Shown: positions 1-12,145 of the stretch, in pieces
Layout: each line of letters begins with the position of its first letter
Position numbering within the stretch: the stretch's first letter is position 1
From: Guillardia theta CCMP2712
Lineage: Eukaryota > Cryptophyceae > Pyrenomonadales > Geminigeraceae
Direction: 5' to 3'
Length of the DNA stretch: 64,000 nucleotides
NCBI RefSeq assembly: GCF_000315625.1
Contig: NW_005434671.1
Span: 954,358 to 1,018,357, forward strand
Position numbers and translations under genes: made by a program
The notes under the pieces: model-generated
Told to the model about the DNA's origin: nothing
The model's input: the letters and a program-made list of their open reading frames with translations, nothing else
The model's database searches: none

Positions 1-379
1 CAAGCAACCAGGTAGGGTGAGTGGCTGACGGCTGACAGTCCCTGAGATTCGATGTTAGTCCGTCGCGAATGACTTGAAGGTGATCTGGCACCGGAACCAG
101 GTGACTCAGTGAAATTTGATGCTTTCATCACTGACGAGATTGCGTGCAGGGTCTGTCACTCGACGACATCTTGCAGCTGGAGCAGAACATGCTTATGGGT
201 TTGTTGCATTGCTGATGTGCAAAAGTGATAATCGTTCGACCTCTACAGCGCTTCAACCTTCAATATGTCTTGATCCGCACCCAAGGTTCTGCTTGACATT
301 TATCTCGCTCCGTTCGTCCTCAACTCATGCTCTCTATCGTTCATTCGTTTTCTTTCATTTTTCTTCAATTCTTATACTC

Positions 380-628
380 TCAGTTTCCTGTTCTCTTTCT
401 TAGACTTCCTTGTCTTTGTCCTGACCCTGCTTTGCTACTCAACATCTTTCGACAGTGAATTGAATTTTGCAATCCAGGGTCGGAAAAGTCCTCAGCCTCA
501 TCTCTAGAAGCTTGCAACGCGTTCATGTAATCTTGCGTTCTCCTTGTTTCTGCCTCTGACTCAGAGCTCAGGTTTGGCATCCAAGAAATGCGAGGTGAAC
601 CACCTGAGGATTTCCTGAGTCTCTTCAT
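380..628 (-). CDS. hypothetical first exon, acidic/Ser-rich
   Basis: An open frame starts at an ATG whose first base is 628 and encodes MKRLRKSSGG followed by a Ser/Glu-rich stretch. It lies divergent from the + strand gene that begins near 855. No domain is recognisable. The downstream part (380-460) may be intron. I cannot exclude a chance ORF. The remainder of 1-380 shows only pyrimidine-rich sequence with no gene I can support. Confidence 0.25.
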   Translation of the reverse strand: MKRLRKSSGGSPRISWMPNLSSESEAETRRTQDYMNALQASRDEAEDFSDPGLQNSIHCRKMLSSKAGSGQRQGSLRKRTGN

Positions 629-854
629 GTTGTGAGCTTGTCCCTATCCAGGCCCGAATTCAGCAAATTCCGGAGGACGTTTGACTTTGAGGCGATGCGC
701 AAGATGCATGTGAGATATGTTTCTGTTTTCCCAATCTCTTTATAACTGTTTGGTGCCAGAACACTATCTATAATTGGAATCGTGATCCTAACGCAACACA
801 AAAACTAGGCAATCTTCTGCTTATTCGTGGTTTCTTTGAGCCGTAGGCTGATTG

Positions 855-3075
855 ATGGCTCCACAGAGAAATTGGCTAAGACCAGGGCGATGCGGGTGTC
901 CGGTATCAGAGGATTCCTTCAGCAGCAGCATGTCAGTCACTCTGACATGCACGAACATAAATTTCTCACTCTCCCTGTTACTCCAGGAGTGGGAGGAGGC
1001 GGAGAAGAACGAGGCAACTGCAGGTCTGGCGTTTACTGAACATTACCTGTCTCAGCAGTTCTGATCTCCTCTGCAGGAGTCTCTGCGATCCTCAAATTGT
1101 TCAGCTCGAACGGAGGCCAACAGCAATCAGGTGAAGCTTTTGAAGTTTCTCAGCTCCGCCTCTTGTCAAACGTCTTCGCGTCATCAGGCGCTTCAGGCAC
1201 GTTGGGCAGCCCTCCACCACTGGCCACACCGAAGAGTATGCGTGCTCTTGCTTTCTGAGTCACTTCTCCTCATTGTCACCTGCAGTGGGATTGAACTCGC
1301 CAGGGCCGATGAACCGGTCAGATCTCCTCGGGATAGAAGGGGTGTCGTATCCTCTTGACGTTCTCTTTGCTCCTTCAGGGCCCTTCTCGTTCGGGAATCG
1401 ATGGTCCCTGGGGCTCCCGCAGAGCGGCAGATGAGGTAAGCATGCTCATCGACCGTCTCGTCGTCCTCTGACCTTGTCTGCAGGTTCAAGAAAGACCTAC
1501 AAGTCCGCTTGCCTTTGAGTGGTCCGCTAGCTTCTTGACACTTTTGCAAAGGTCTCTTCCATCTGGCTACAGGCAAAAGCCCCTTCCTCGTACTACGTGT
1601 ACATGCGGATGGTAAGGACAGAGCTGCCGTGTTGAGATCGACCTTCTTACCTTGTTTCAGGAGGATGTCACCAAAGAAGGAAAGATTGTCGAGGGCTCGC
1701 AAGCTCAGGTGACCCTCTCAGCTTGATTGCATGAGACTTCTCGTGACCGTGAGACCAAGTTGCCGGCAAGTTACATCGGAAACAGCCAGAGTGCTCGCAG
1801 GTTCGGATCTCAACAGTACGACATCATGGTCCGCGAAGGTCGAGGTAGGGATGGTCCTCCACCAGACCTCAAGTGCCTTCAGGTTGGCAGCCGCTCTCAG
1901 ACTCCCACATTGGCAAGAAAAGGGAGGCAAACAGCCCAAGCTCCTCGAGCATCCCACCGCCTTCTACTGCTGCCACCGTGAAGTTTCTTCATCCCGTTCC
2001 CTTCCTCTCACTCCACAACCACCAGGGACAGAACGGAAGCACGTCAGCCCCTCCCTCTCAAGTCTTGAGCACCAACCCGGTTGCAGCAGGTGACGAGAGC
2101 AATCCTGCTCTACAGAGCCGCTTGATGACATGTCACTGCAGCTCGACACCCACCACCGACAACCATCAAAGTCGCCACACATGACGTGACTCGTCCTCCT
2201 GACTTGATCCGCAGAGCCCTCCTGCACAGCACGCCAAGGTTATAGGAAGCAGCCCAACCCCGAGCGCTCACCCGGCGGCGAGCTACCCGCCTGGTGTACC
2301 AGTGCGCCCTATGGTGAGCGAACTGCAATGGCTTCAAGGGCTCCGAGCATATCACTGACAGCTGTGACAGACTGCTGCCAACTCGCGTCCAGCTGGCAAG
2401 GCAGGGGTATCCCTTCTTGCTCCTCCTCGTACGCATGTCGGCTCATGGATCTTAGGTTCAGCCACACACTCTGCCCGGGGGAGTTTCAAGCATGTACACA
2501 GGAGCCACTCAGGTAGATTTATGTCCACCCCCCCCTCTCTTGAATCGCTCAGCCTGTCTCTTGTCAGGCTCGCCCCTATACAGCTCCTGGTGGCCAGGTG
2601 AGCCAAGTTTCTCTGTCCTGGATTGGCCCGGGCTCACCCTTGACTTCAGCGCAACATCCCGACTTCAGCAGTGCCGCATGTTCAACCAGTGAGACTTGGC
2701 GGCTCTGTTCTCCTCTCTCACCTCGATCTCGCAGGGTCACGCCTACCAGTCGGGAGTTGTTCGTCCAGCGGTGACACCTTCTCGTTGCGTTTGGTCGCGT
2801 TGACTCATCTCAGCAGGGAACTCCAGTGTCCTCTGCTGCCGCTGCCGCTGCCGCTGCTGCCTCAATGATGCATCGCCCGGGAGCAGGGGTGAGCAGAAGC
2901 ATTCGAGCTTGCTTGAGGTGACGCTGAGCTCAGGTGGTGGGGGGGGTGGGGAGCTACGCAGGAATGGCGTGCCAGCCTCCTCAGGTAGTTGAGTCAGAGG
3001 TCTGAACAGCAGCTGATGGTAAGACAGATGAAACAGAGCGGGATGCCCGGTCCGAAGGATCCCCCGAAGAAATGA
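855..3075 (+). CDS. multi-exon Pro/Ala-rich protein, unrecognised
   Basis: A chain of short exons is separated by short introns ending in CAG. Examples are the exon from 1429 side ending GCAGATGAG before GTAAGC, the exon encoding ETKLPASYIGNSQSARRFGS near 1750-1810, the exon PPAQHAKVIGSSPTPSAHPA near 2215-2275, and the exon ARPYTAPGGQ at about 2570-2600. The last exon reads SEQQLMVRQMKQSGMPGPKD and stops at TGA 3073-3075. An AATAAA at 3181-3186 is a fitting polyadenylation signal. Composition is rich in Pro, Ala, Ser and Gln, which suggests a disordered, possibly nuclear protein, but no family is evident. The start is uncertain (ATG 855 is one option) and individual exon borders are approximate. 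Confidence 0.45.
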
Positions 3076-3245
3076 TGCCGAGCGACGAGCGAATGTTATT
3101 TATTCTTGCAGCACGACGAACCTCGACGGCTGTTTCGCTTGATGTACATGCATTTACAGCGACACTTGCCATCGAGTCTCAATAAAACTTGTCAAAATTT
3201 AGAGCGGGCGCTCCTTCCTAAGCTCTGGATCCGTTTCCTTCCCTC

Positions 3246-6200
3246 CTATAATGCGGCGTAAATCCAAGTTGTCTCAGCGTCGTCTGACGCCTCCCATACT
3301 GAGCCCGACCACAGCGTTTGAGCTTGTGGAGGGGGGAGGAGGGGCTCCAACTGAATCTTACTCTTGAGGACCTCCAGGCCCTCTAAGATCCAGACTCCCT
3401 CCCTAGCTTGGAGCTCCATCAGCGACCGAGCGAAGCCTGCCAGCTCCTGCTGGATCCTGAGCTGGTGGCCGTAGGCATCCTTCCAGCTGTTAAAGGAGTA
3501 AACCTGCAAGCCTATTGCCCTCTTTCTAGCCGCGTTGAAGAAGCTGATAGTCTGCCTCCTTGCCTGAATGACCCAGCCCTTCCATGAGCCCAGCGCCCGT
3601 TCTGGTCAGCAGTAAGAACAGGCAGCGAGAGCTCAAAGGGTTCACCTGATAGTCTGCGCTGCCTTGTCAGTAGTGTCCGCACGATTCTCTTGCTGTTCTG
3701 CATGCTCGCCTGAAGCTTCGTCAGGCAAGATCAGGGATGCAGATTCCATGGCTGATACCTGGATGTAAAATTTCCAGTATCGGATCATCCGCTTCAACTT
3801 CTGGATCCTCACGTACTCCTGGCAGGTAATCCGCAGCCTGTACTTCTTCTTGTGGTGAATCCACTGCAGAAACCAGTGATGAAGTTCTTTCGTCTTGTTG
3901 TTGCTCGTCAGTTTCAGAAGCCTTTGATGCAGCGACCGTTGGTACTGACAACATGAATACCAAGAGAGGAAATGGCTTGATATCCTTCTATCTTCCCAGT
4001 TCATCAACAATAAACTGAGTTTTCTCCTTTTCCAAGTCGATCGCCTCCAGTATACGACGCAGAACACTTGTAGGTCAAAATGTCGTCTTCTTCGAAATGC
4101 CCCGATCTTCTTCCGATGACTTCTCCTGGTACGCATGTAACCATGCAACATTTCCATATATTTTCTCGACAGGAGTTGATGAGATTTGATATTTTCCGTC
4201 CGCTTAATTTTCTTGGCTTGCTTTGACAACAACCAAAATCTCACCCAGTACAAAAATGTTCGACATAGATTGTATTGTATATGAAGTATCCAGCCGGACC
4301 TTCGCTTCCCTTGACTTCCGGGTCCCAGCCGTTCTGTGTTCTGTACAGAAGCTGCCTTTGCAGTTAAAATTGAGCCTTCAAGATTGCTCAGACTGCTCCA
4401 AACATTGAATGCATGTGCATTACCATCTCCGTCTGAAGTTTCGTGTCGCCAGAGTGTGAAGACTTTGAATACACAAAAATCGCTTTTCTTCTGCTGGAAT
4501 CTGCTTACTATCCTCTTCTGCATTTGCCTCTCTTGAACATAACGGCTCCATTCAATCATAACATTTCGCGTTGATTCACTTTTCGTATGTGATGCATGCA
4601 TAATTTCTCGTCGCCAAATTGTCCAAATAGTCTGAAGCGACTTACGTGAGAGCTGATTCTCGACACAATCTATGCAGCAGCAACTTCATTGACAAATCAG
4701 TCTATCACTGTCATCTCACCGTCAAGCTTGGATCTTTGCTGAAGTAAACGATGACAAATAAACCTCAGGCGACTTGATAAAGGGTCAATGACACAGAGAG
4801 AATGTCATGCAGACGTACCTATTGTCAAGAATTGTGTTGTTTAGCCGAGAGGAGGAGACCTCCGCATTCCATTCTCGAAACATTTTCAACAACAAGAAAC
4901 GATTGTTCTTGTTGTCGATCACGCACTCCTTTTGGTGCAACTTGGCAAGCAATGCATCCTTTACCCACACATGGAATGTACATGAAACAAGCCGACGATA
5001 ATGCTTGCTGAGAGCTCGACTTGCTTTCCTTTTTCGAACAGCGACCGTGACCCAGTGGTCATACGTGCATAGCATTGAACGACGGTTTTTGGAACTTGAT
5101 GTCAAATCAGCTAATCTGTATCTTCGAGCAAGAATCTAACAAGTTATGTCATTGAAATGGACAGTTCCAATATCTTGAAATCACCTTCAAGGAATCGAAG
5201 CAGGTTCTTTGTATTGAAAAGGCTCGTTTCCTCGTCAGGCTCTGTAGAACTCTCGTCCGAAACTTTTTTTGGTGCCTGATGAAAACATAAATCTATGACC
5301 CATGCATATTATTTGGTAACCAGCTGAAACTTTTTACTATATTCTCAAGATCTGTTATTCGTTGTGTGTCCTCTTCAATCCGATTTTGCATTTTTTTGAT
5401 CTGCAGTTTGTCAGCTCATGAAATCCTTGACGAAGAATTGTTGCTAACACCTCTTTTTCTGCAGTCTCTGCTCTTGCCTTCACCTCTAAGGTCATAGCTT
5501 TTTGCACAGCATGTGTCTTGAATGTGTGCGTCAGATCGATATCAAGCCTGGGTATCTATGAATTACCCTCTCAATTTGCAATTTGGCCTCCTCCAATTGT
5601 CTCTCAGATTCCAAGTATTCCTGGTTCATGTTCAGTTTCAGATGAAGCCAAACAATCTTACCATTTGAGCAATCTCTCTCTGCCTTTGAGAATGCAGCAA
5701 CATGTACGCCGTCTTTTGGACTGGTGAACTGAAGCAGAAAGGAATCAAAGAATATATAACATCTGGTCTCCGTACTTGAGAGGTTTTGCTTGGGGATGGC
5801 TGATGCTATCCCTGCTCATTTCTAGTCCATGATGAATTGGAAATCTTAAGAACCCGAAGCTAAAATCAATGGATCGTTAGTTCTAAAGCCTTGTACTGCT
5901 GTGATGAGAAACCTATATACAAGATGAGTCCGACAGTATACAGCACACAACTCCAAGGATGATATGATGATGGCCTTGAAAAAGGAGCTGATGTGGTTTT
6001 CCATATCTCCATTTCTGCGATGACTTCTCAGCTCTGCAAATGTCTTTTGGCAGAATTCACCTTTTCAGAACATCAAGGTTCGCGATCAACTCTGTGTCTG
6101 ATACACATCTGTCGAGAAATCACCGTCAGATTTAAGTACTAGAACAGGTGCTAGGATACGTGGCATCTTGAAAAGTGATGTTGTTCGAGAGTCCTTGCGA

Positions 6201-7903
6201 AGGATTCTCGTTCTCAGACCAAGAAGCAACCAGCTTCATATACGATGATGAGACAAGTTTGAAAGATGAAAGATGGCATGCATCCGCTTTCGCAACATGC
6301 CTTCGTATCTGTAAAAGATTGAGGTAAGCCAAAGTTACTATTTCAAATTCCTAGAAAACAAACGACCTCAGACATGTATTCCAGTTTCGATTTTGACGTT
6401 CCAACTTCACAATCCACATTGTAAACTGTCTGGACCACATGCTTTGCAAAGTCTTCTTCCTCCTTTCCAGCATCAAGGTACCTATCAAAGGATTCAGAAA
6501 CATCTTCTCTTCTAGCCGCCATCTTTGCCTATTCTTCAATAGTAAGAGATCAAGTGATAATCTTAGAAAGTTGAAGATATTTTCGTTTTCTGAAAATTCA
6601 TTTACATTCGGGTGAACATAAACAAACAGACCGCACCTGTTTTAATTTCCAGAGTCCCCGACGAAGATTCTGACTCAGCAAGATATTCTATTCTAAAGGA
6701 CTGTCTTTGATGATGCTCGAATTTAGTAACTTTGAGGTAACTGAAATTCAGATTGCCCTCCATGTTGGACCCTAGCACAAAGGGAATTAGCCATTACGAA
6801 GTAATATTTGAAATGGCAGACGTTTGGATGGTGCAGTCATAAAAATTGTCCTCATATTCGAATTAAGAAGGAAAGTGACGTTGGAATGGAAAAACTCTCC
6901 ATTTGCATACCTCACTTCCAGATTTATCTGTGCCAACAGCGTCACTTGTTAAATTCTTTGACCCTTGTTTTACCGTAAATGAATTTTCTGAAGCGGGATT
7001 ATAGCGCAAAAAAAGATTTCCCTTGACCCACAGCTGCAGAGTAACACTTTTGGAGTTCACCATCTCAATGCCAAATCCTGCAAAGCAATGCTTGAGTTCT
7101 ACATTGGTACGTGTTTGAATTCGGCAAACCATGTTTTCTATCGTTCTCGAACTTTCCCTCAAATATATCTCCATTCCTCATGACCATGGATCCATATCCG
7201 TGACGAAACCCTTTCTCAAACTGTCCTGCATACAGCCATCCAAGAGCTGCTGACTTCCACCTCTGCATTTCATCATTGAGCATCAACTGTCACAATCAGC
7301 CAAAGATCGTTGTCACCGGGGAGTATGGAGCACAATTCAGCCATGGTTGGTCATTGAAGTATGGACTGTCTTGGTCCACCCTTCTTCACAGTGAGCCGCT
7401 AAATTAGATTTATGGCACAAATGCAAACAAACCTAAAATTCTTTTCGTAGCCGAGAGAAGAACGGTGAAGATAAATACCGTACCCATGCCGAAATCCATC
7501 CTTGAATTGTCCACAATATGACGCTCCATCAAACCAGGCTTCGCGTCCCAAGCCGTCCTCCACTGCGCCTTTCCACATTCCATCATATCTCCTAACGTTA
7601 CTCCAGTCCGCCAATCCAAAAAAGTCTTGCATCAATACTTTCCCACTGATTGTCATGTTTTTGTATTTTATCCTGTCGTATGATGATCGATGCACGCAGG
7701 CAACAAGGGAGATCTCACCCTTTATGTGAGTTGTAGATACTCTGGTTGGGATCATCATCCAATTGTTCAGAATAAAATCCCACAAGTTCGTCGGGATTCA
7801 TCTCAGCTGCGGATTGAGAATCTACTGTCAAGCGACCAAATATTGACTTCTCTCTACCTTTGAATCCATTCATCTTGGCATTGTCTTCTTCCATCGACTC
7901 CAT
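3246..7903 (-). CDS. MORN-repeat and Sfi1-like (centrin-binding-type) protein
   Basis: The 5' part (about 7903-7065) encodes MORN repeats: YDGMWKGAVEDGLGREAW, YCGQFKDGFRHGYGIYL, YAGQFEKGFRHGYGSMV and FEGKFENDRKHG. The 3' part (about 5300-3246) is a long run of basic/aromatic helices with W and F spaced as in Sfi1 repeats, e.g. FHVWVKDALLAKLHQKE, LLKMFREWNAEV, LHHWFLQWIHHKKKYRLR and SFNSWKDAYGHQL. Family knowledge: MORN motifs bind lipids or scaffold cortical/ciliary structures; Sfi1 repeats bind centrin at basal bodies. The final exon stops at TAG 3248-3246, and TTTATT at 3099-3104 gives an AATAAA on this strand. ATG 7903 is the first methionine; an acceptor-like CAG just upstream leaves open an earlier exon. 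The middle (5.3-7.0 kb) is poorly resolved, so this could be two genes: a MORN protein upstream and an Sfi1-like protein downstream. Confidence 0.6.
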
Positions 7904-7924
7904 TATTTGTCCTGACAAGTTGAA

Positions 7925-8540
7925 TTGGTATTCGACTAGAAAGATCAGTCTAGCATTGACTCGGAAGAGTCGCTAATCATGAGTCAGCTTTTACTGGTTC
8001 CATGGCTCCCAGTCTCACCTGCTTTCTTCAGTCTTGTTCAAGATCATTTCTTCTGCTTCTCATCTGTTAGCGTCATGTTCTGTCCTACTCCCTTCTCTCG
8101 TTGACCATCTTGCGCCATCAAGCGCCTTGGCGGGATGGAAAGCTTTGTCAGGAGGCCCCGGGCTCTGAAAATTTGGTCCCACAGGGCCCAGGGGGTGGCT
8201 CTCATCGGACCCCGGCCGGTGAGGCTGGAATCGTCCACCGGGAGAGGGTGGGGGTCCTAGTACTCACAGTACCCCACCCCAGGTCATGATGTGACGGTGG
8301 GTGGGGGTTGACGAGGGACCCTAATAAAAAAGCAACTTGCTCGACTTGCCCGGCCCGGTCCTCACTTCCGACTCATCGGACTCAGTTGTAACGGTCATAT
8401 TGAAACCGTTACAAGAATGTCACGTCTTTTTTCTTTTTCTTTTTTTTCTTTACAGTATTCTCGATGCGGCCGATGGCTGAGGAATCGCACGATGGTCGGG
8501 GGGTGGACGCAAAGAGGGAGAGATGTAGAGACAGGACCTT
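7925..8540. promoter_or_regulatory. divergent intergenic region with GC-rich island
   Basis: This stretch separates the 5' ends of the MORN gene (-) and PRMT7 (+). It holds a GC-rich island at about 8140-8300 with GGCCCCGGGC, GGGCCCAGGGGGTGG and CCCCGGCCGG, then GGACTCAG near 8380, an inverted TGTAACGGT/ACCGTTACA pair around 8385-8410, and a T-rich tract at 8425-8450. I see no convincing exon here. Confidence 0.5.
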
Positions 8541-11500
8541 ATGGATTCAGAAAACCTGAGCAAATTCATACTCCCTGACGATCAGGCGCGTCTCATCACC
8601 ACGAACTGCACTCAAAACATGGAAGCAAGCGATGAAAGTGTGGATTTCTGCAAGAGAGCAAAAGGAGGGATTGGAATGTGGAACGAGGATGAAGAGGAAG
8701 AGTGGCGATCAGAGGTGACTGTTATTGAACAAGAAATGTTTTATGAAAGGTTCGTGCAGGTGGGAGAGTCATACTATCTTGATATGCTCCGTGACATATC
8801 AAGAAATCAAGCTTATCGGGATGGGTTAAGCAGAGGAATTCTTCTTAAAAAACAGCAGAAGGGAAGTTCGGTCGCAGTCTTAGATATCGGAACAGGCTCA
8901 GGATTACTTGCTATGATGGCAAAACAGGAAGGTGCAACAGCTGTGACTGCATGCGAATGCTTTGAGCCCGTCGCAAGGTTTTGAATGACGGCCATGAATT
9001 TTGTAACTTGGAATACAGATCAGCCAGAAAGTGTCTTGCTGCAAACAGCCTAGATAGCGAAATCACTTTGATAACTGAAGCGTCAACGAAACTTACAGCT
9101 GAATGGATGAGGGATGGGCAAAAAGTGGACATAATCGTCAACGAATTATATGTAGATCAGCAAAAATCTCTGAGTGCGGATCTTCTAACATGTGCATACA
9201 GGACACTGAGCTTCTCGGTGAAGGAGTGTTGCCTACCCTCCGACATGCCCTAGAAAAGTTGTCAGAACCTGACTGTATGGTCATTCCTAGCCAAGCAGAT
9301 ATCATCTGCTTTGCGATGGAAAGTGAGATCCTCTCGCGAGGTCACTGAACATGCTGTTGAACTCAGCTCATCTGTTCCTTCTCATGATTTCTTGAAAGGT
9401 TACTACCCAGATACCATTTATACAGCGGTTGGGAATCAAATGTTTCCTTCAAAAGAAGCTCAGAATGTCACGAACTCAGTGATGTGTACGATGATCGCCG
9501 AATCCGTGTTCGTGGACAAACTGCTGTTGAAAGTAGATCATTTTGCATGTTAATCACCCGATCTGAAACCATCATGTCATTGTTTAGGGAGGAGGAAAAT
9601 GTCTGAGTGAGCCGAGTCTTTGTCTTTCCATCGATTTCGCGAAGGTTCATGAGCAGGGGGTCCACCACGGTACAAGATGATCTGTCCTCCTGTATCAGCC
9701 TGTAGTTTCTTACCTTGCATTGGTGAAGGTGAATGGATAGATGTCAGTATCCAAGAAACGGGAACACTTCACGCTATCACATACTGGTGGGACCTTCGAA
9801 TGTGTTCCGGTGACGAAAACCCTGAGGCTACAAGCCGCCTGTCCGAAAGAGTACTTACTTGAATGCTGTTTGCCCCAAGTCATTGATTGGTCATAAGGTA
9901 AATGACCGACCGTCTCAAGGAGTGCTTAGCATGGCGCCTGGAGCTGGTTGGAGAGATCACTGGCGACAAAACGTCTGCATGCTGGAGAGGCCACTCATCG
10001 TGGCAAAGGGTGACACGGTTGTCGTACGGGCTGTTCATGATGACTGGAGGTCAATCTTTCCATTTGTCTTCTGTTTTTCACAGATTTTCAGGATCTGGTT
10101 TGAGGCTTATGCCAAATCATCCTCAATTTCACTCGATGCTGTGCAGAGATTCAGGTCTGATCAGCCAGCTACGAAGGCAGACAGCCCGAGAGTGAGTTTC
10201 GGTGGACACAAGCTTCGAATGTTGGCAGACAGGGATGTAGAAATGCTGTACAGAGAAGCGCTGATGCAGCACGTGAAAAAAGACACTGTTGTTCTTTGTA
10301 TAGGAGATGGCCATGCGCTCGGCTTGATCGCAAGCGAGCTGGGCTGCAGACATGTAATTGACGTGGAGGTGATTCAAGATTAGTGTGAGCTGCCATAACA
10401 TTTGATTCAGGTGTCAGAAAACTCGTTGCTCATGGCCACCTCATGTTTTCAGGCTGCTGGATGCCACGAGAAAGCCAACGCTCTTCTTATACCGCAGTAT
10501 TTCGAGAGCGCGGACGATGCTTGCGAAGTCCTCGAAGCAGAGCTGTCCCAACGGCATCTCACCGTCGACTTTGTCTGTGCAGATCCTTTCTTCTTTGAGT
10601 CCGGTGTTGGGGCGTTTGCTGGAGGAGGAGGGACACAGGTACTCACATGCAGAGAAATCTTCAAGGAGAGAGGAATGAGAGTACTTGCAGTTCAACAACC
10701 TGTCTTATTGGAAGGCTGTGGAAGCAATCAGGAAGAAAGTCTTAAAGCAGGACGTTGCCATCCTTCCTTGTGCTGCATCGTAACGCTTTCTTCTGCTCGG
10801 ACAACTCATGACACGATTTCATCTCTTGCAGCATCAGGGGTGTTGCTGTGGAGTTTTCTCAGCTCAGGAATAGTCAGTGAGTCATCTAGCCCTCCCCCCT
10901 CCCCTTTCCGGTGTTGAACGATCCTTGTAGACAGCGAGTGAGGATGGTAGAGAACCTGAACCTGGAAAGCTTCTGCGACATCCAGCCTCTAGGTACATCG
11001 CAAGTCCCTGAGAGCTGCAAGTCTTAGTCAGAGGTCATAGGACTTGAGCCGCCTCCAGGGGTGGCGTACGATCTTTGGATGTACGACTGGCGGCCGCTCA
11101 CTCCTGAATTTGCTCTGCTGGTAAGTTGGGCTGCCGAACCTGGGAAAGCTCAGTTTCATACCAGACGATGGATTTTGGTAGCGAAGTCAAGGACAAGCAT
11201 CATGTGGAGGGCTTCACCTTGGATTCAGTACTGCCGTGCACTTCCGTGCCGAGTCTCAGCTTCTCATCCCCCGGCACCTGCCATGCTGTTGTCCTCTGGA
11301 TCGACTGGAAGTTGACTGAGAACGTCTCTCTCTCCTGGGGTCCCAAGGAAGACTCGGTCGACCATTGCAAGCAGGTGAAACGATCCTAATCTTCCCTCTG
11401 TCCCTCCATTTCCACATTGCCGTTAGCTTGTGACTGACTGGCGGGCCTGTCTGCCTTCCCTGCAGATCGTTTATTTCTTCGACGAAGGAATCGCCGTCGA

Positions 11501-11585
11501 CTCGAGCTCCAAGCTTCAGGTTGACGTCGGCTACTTCGACAGCTCCAGTTGTGAGTTCCTCGGCTCTTTCAGAGTGTCATCGTAA
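8541..11585 (+). CDS. PRMT7: protein arginine N-methyltransferase 7 (PRMT7)
   Basis: The gene transfers methyl groups from S-adenosylmethionine to arginine; PRMT7 family members give monomethyl-arginine. The N-terminal Rossmann core shows motif I VLDIGTGSGLLAMMA at about residues 114-128, and the double-E loop is split by an intron: VNELY ends at about 9151 and DTELLGEGVLP resumes at 9202. The second half has the PRMT7 signature GAGWRDHWRQNV, a second degenerate cofactor fold with VVLCIGDGHALGLIASELG, and the C-terminal block HAVVLWIDWKL followed by IVYFFDEGIAVD. Two tandem methyltransferase modules are diagnostic of PRMT7. The start is the first ATG after the GC island; the last exon stops at TAA 11583-11585. 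Several introns fall in frame between these blocks. It is probably cytosolic/nuclear. Confidence 0.93.
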
Positions 11586-11719
11586 CGTAGCCGCCGCAAT
11601 GTTCTGCGCGGCGCCGCGTTCACAAGTTCGGACTTTTCCACTGGATCATATACCTTACATGAATCACTTCCTTATCATACGATCTGAACTTCCTTGTCAA
11701 GTTGTGGCATGATTTCACG

Positions 11720-12060
11720 TTAGTAAGTTGACAGTGCTACGGCCGCCCGGCCGCAGTGACGGACGGTGCCACGGTGAACGTGCGGCTCCGGCGGCCTGCT
11801 TTTGACTCAGTCCGGCCCGGGCCGCGCGGCCCGGTGCCGCTGTGCTCGCCGGGCCCCCGGGTCCGTCACCGTGATGCGGCCGGGGGGCTGCCGCAGTGCC
11901 CGGTGGCACCCACTGACGCGGCAGTCGGCATGCCATCCCGGAGTCCGAGCGTACTGAGGCTGAACCGCTCAGGCCGGCCGGGCTCCGACCGGAGGCCCGG
12001 ACCGGGCCCGGCGGGCCCGGCTGTTCAACAGTTTACTACTCAGAATACTCAGGCTGAACC
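11720..12060. promoter_or_regulatory. extreme GC-rich palindromic island
   Basis: About 300 bp dominated by CCGGCCCGGGCC, GCGCGGCCCGG, GGGCCCCCGGG and CCGGGCCCGGCGGGCCCGG. GACTCAG and ACTCAG motifs sit at its edges (about 11808 and 12040). It lies between the PRMT7 stop and the start of the downstream coiled-coil gene at 12146, so I read it as a promoter-type element. An open frame crosses it, but the composition explains that. Confidence 0.55.
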
Positions 12061-12145
12061 GCTTTTGACGCATAGGCTACAGGGGCCGACGAAGGGTCGT
12101 GTTTATTTCAGTCAACTGCTGGAGCGAAGAGACAGAGGAGGCGCC

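Noticed and set aside
11756-12145. N-terminal extension of the coiled-coil protein through the GC island
   Set aside because: Composition-driven open frame; ATG 12146 gives a proper signal anchor.
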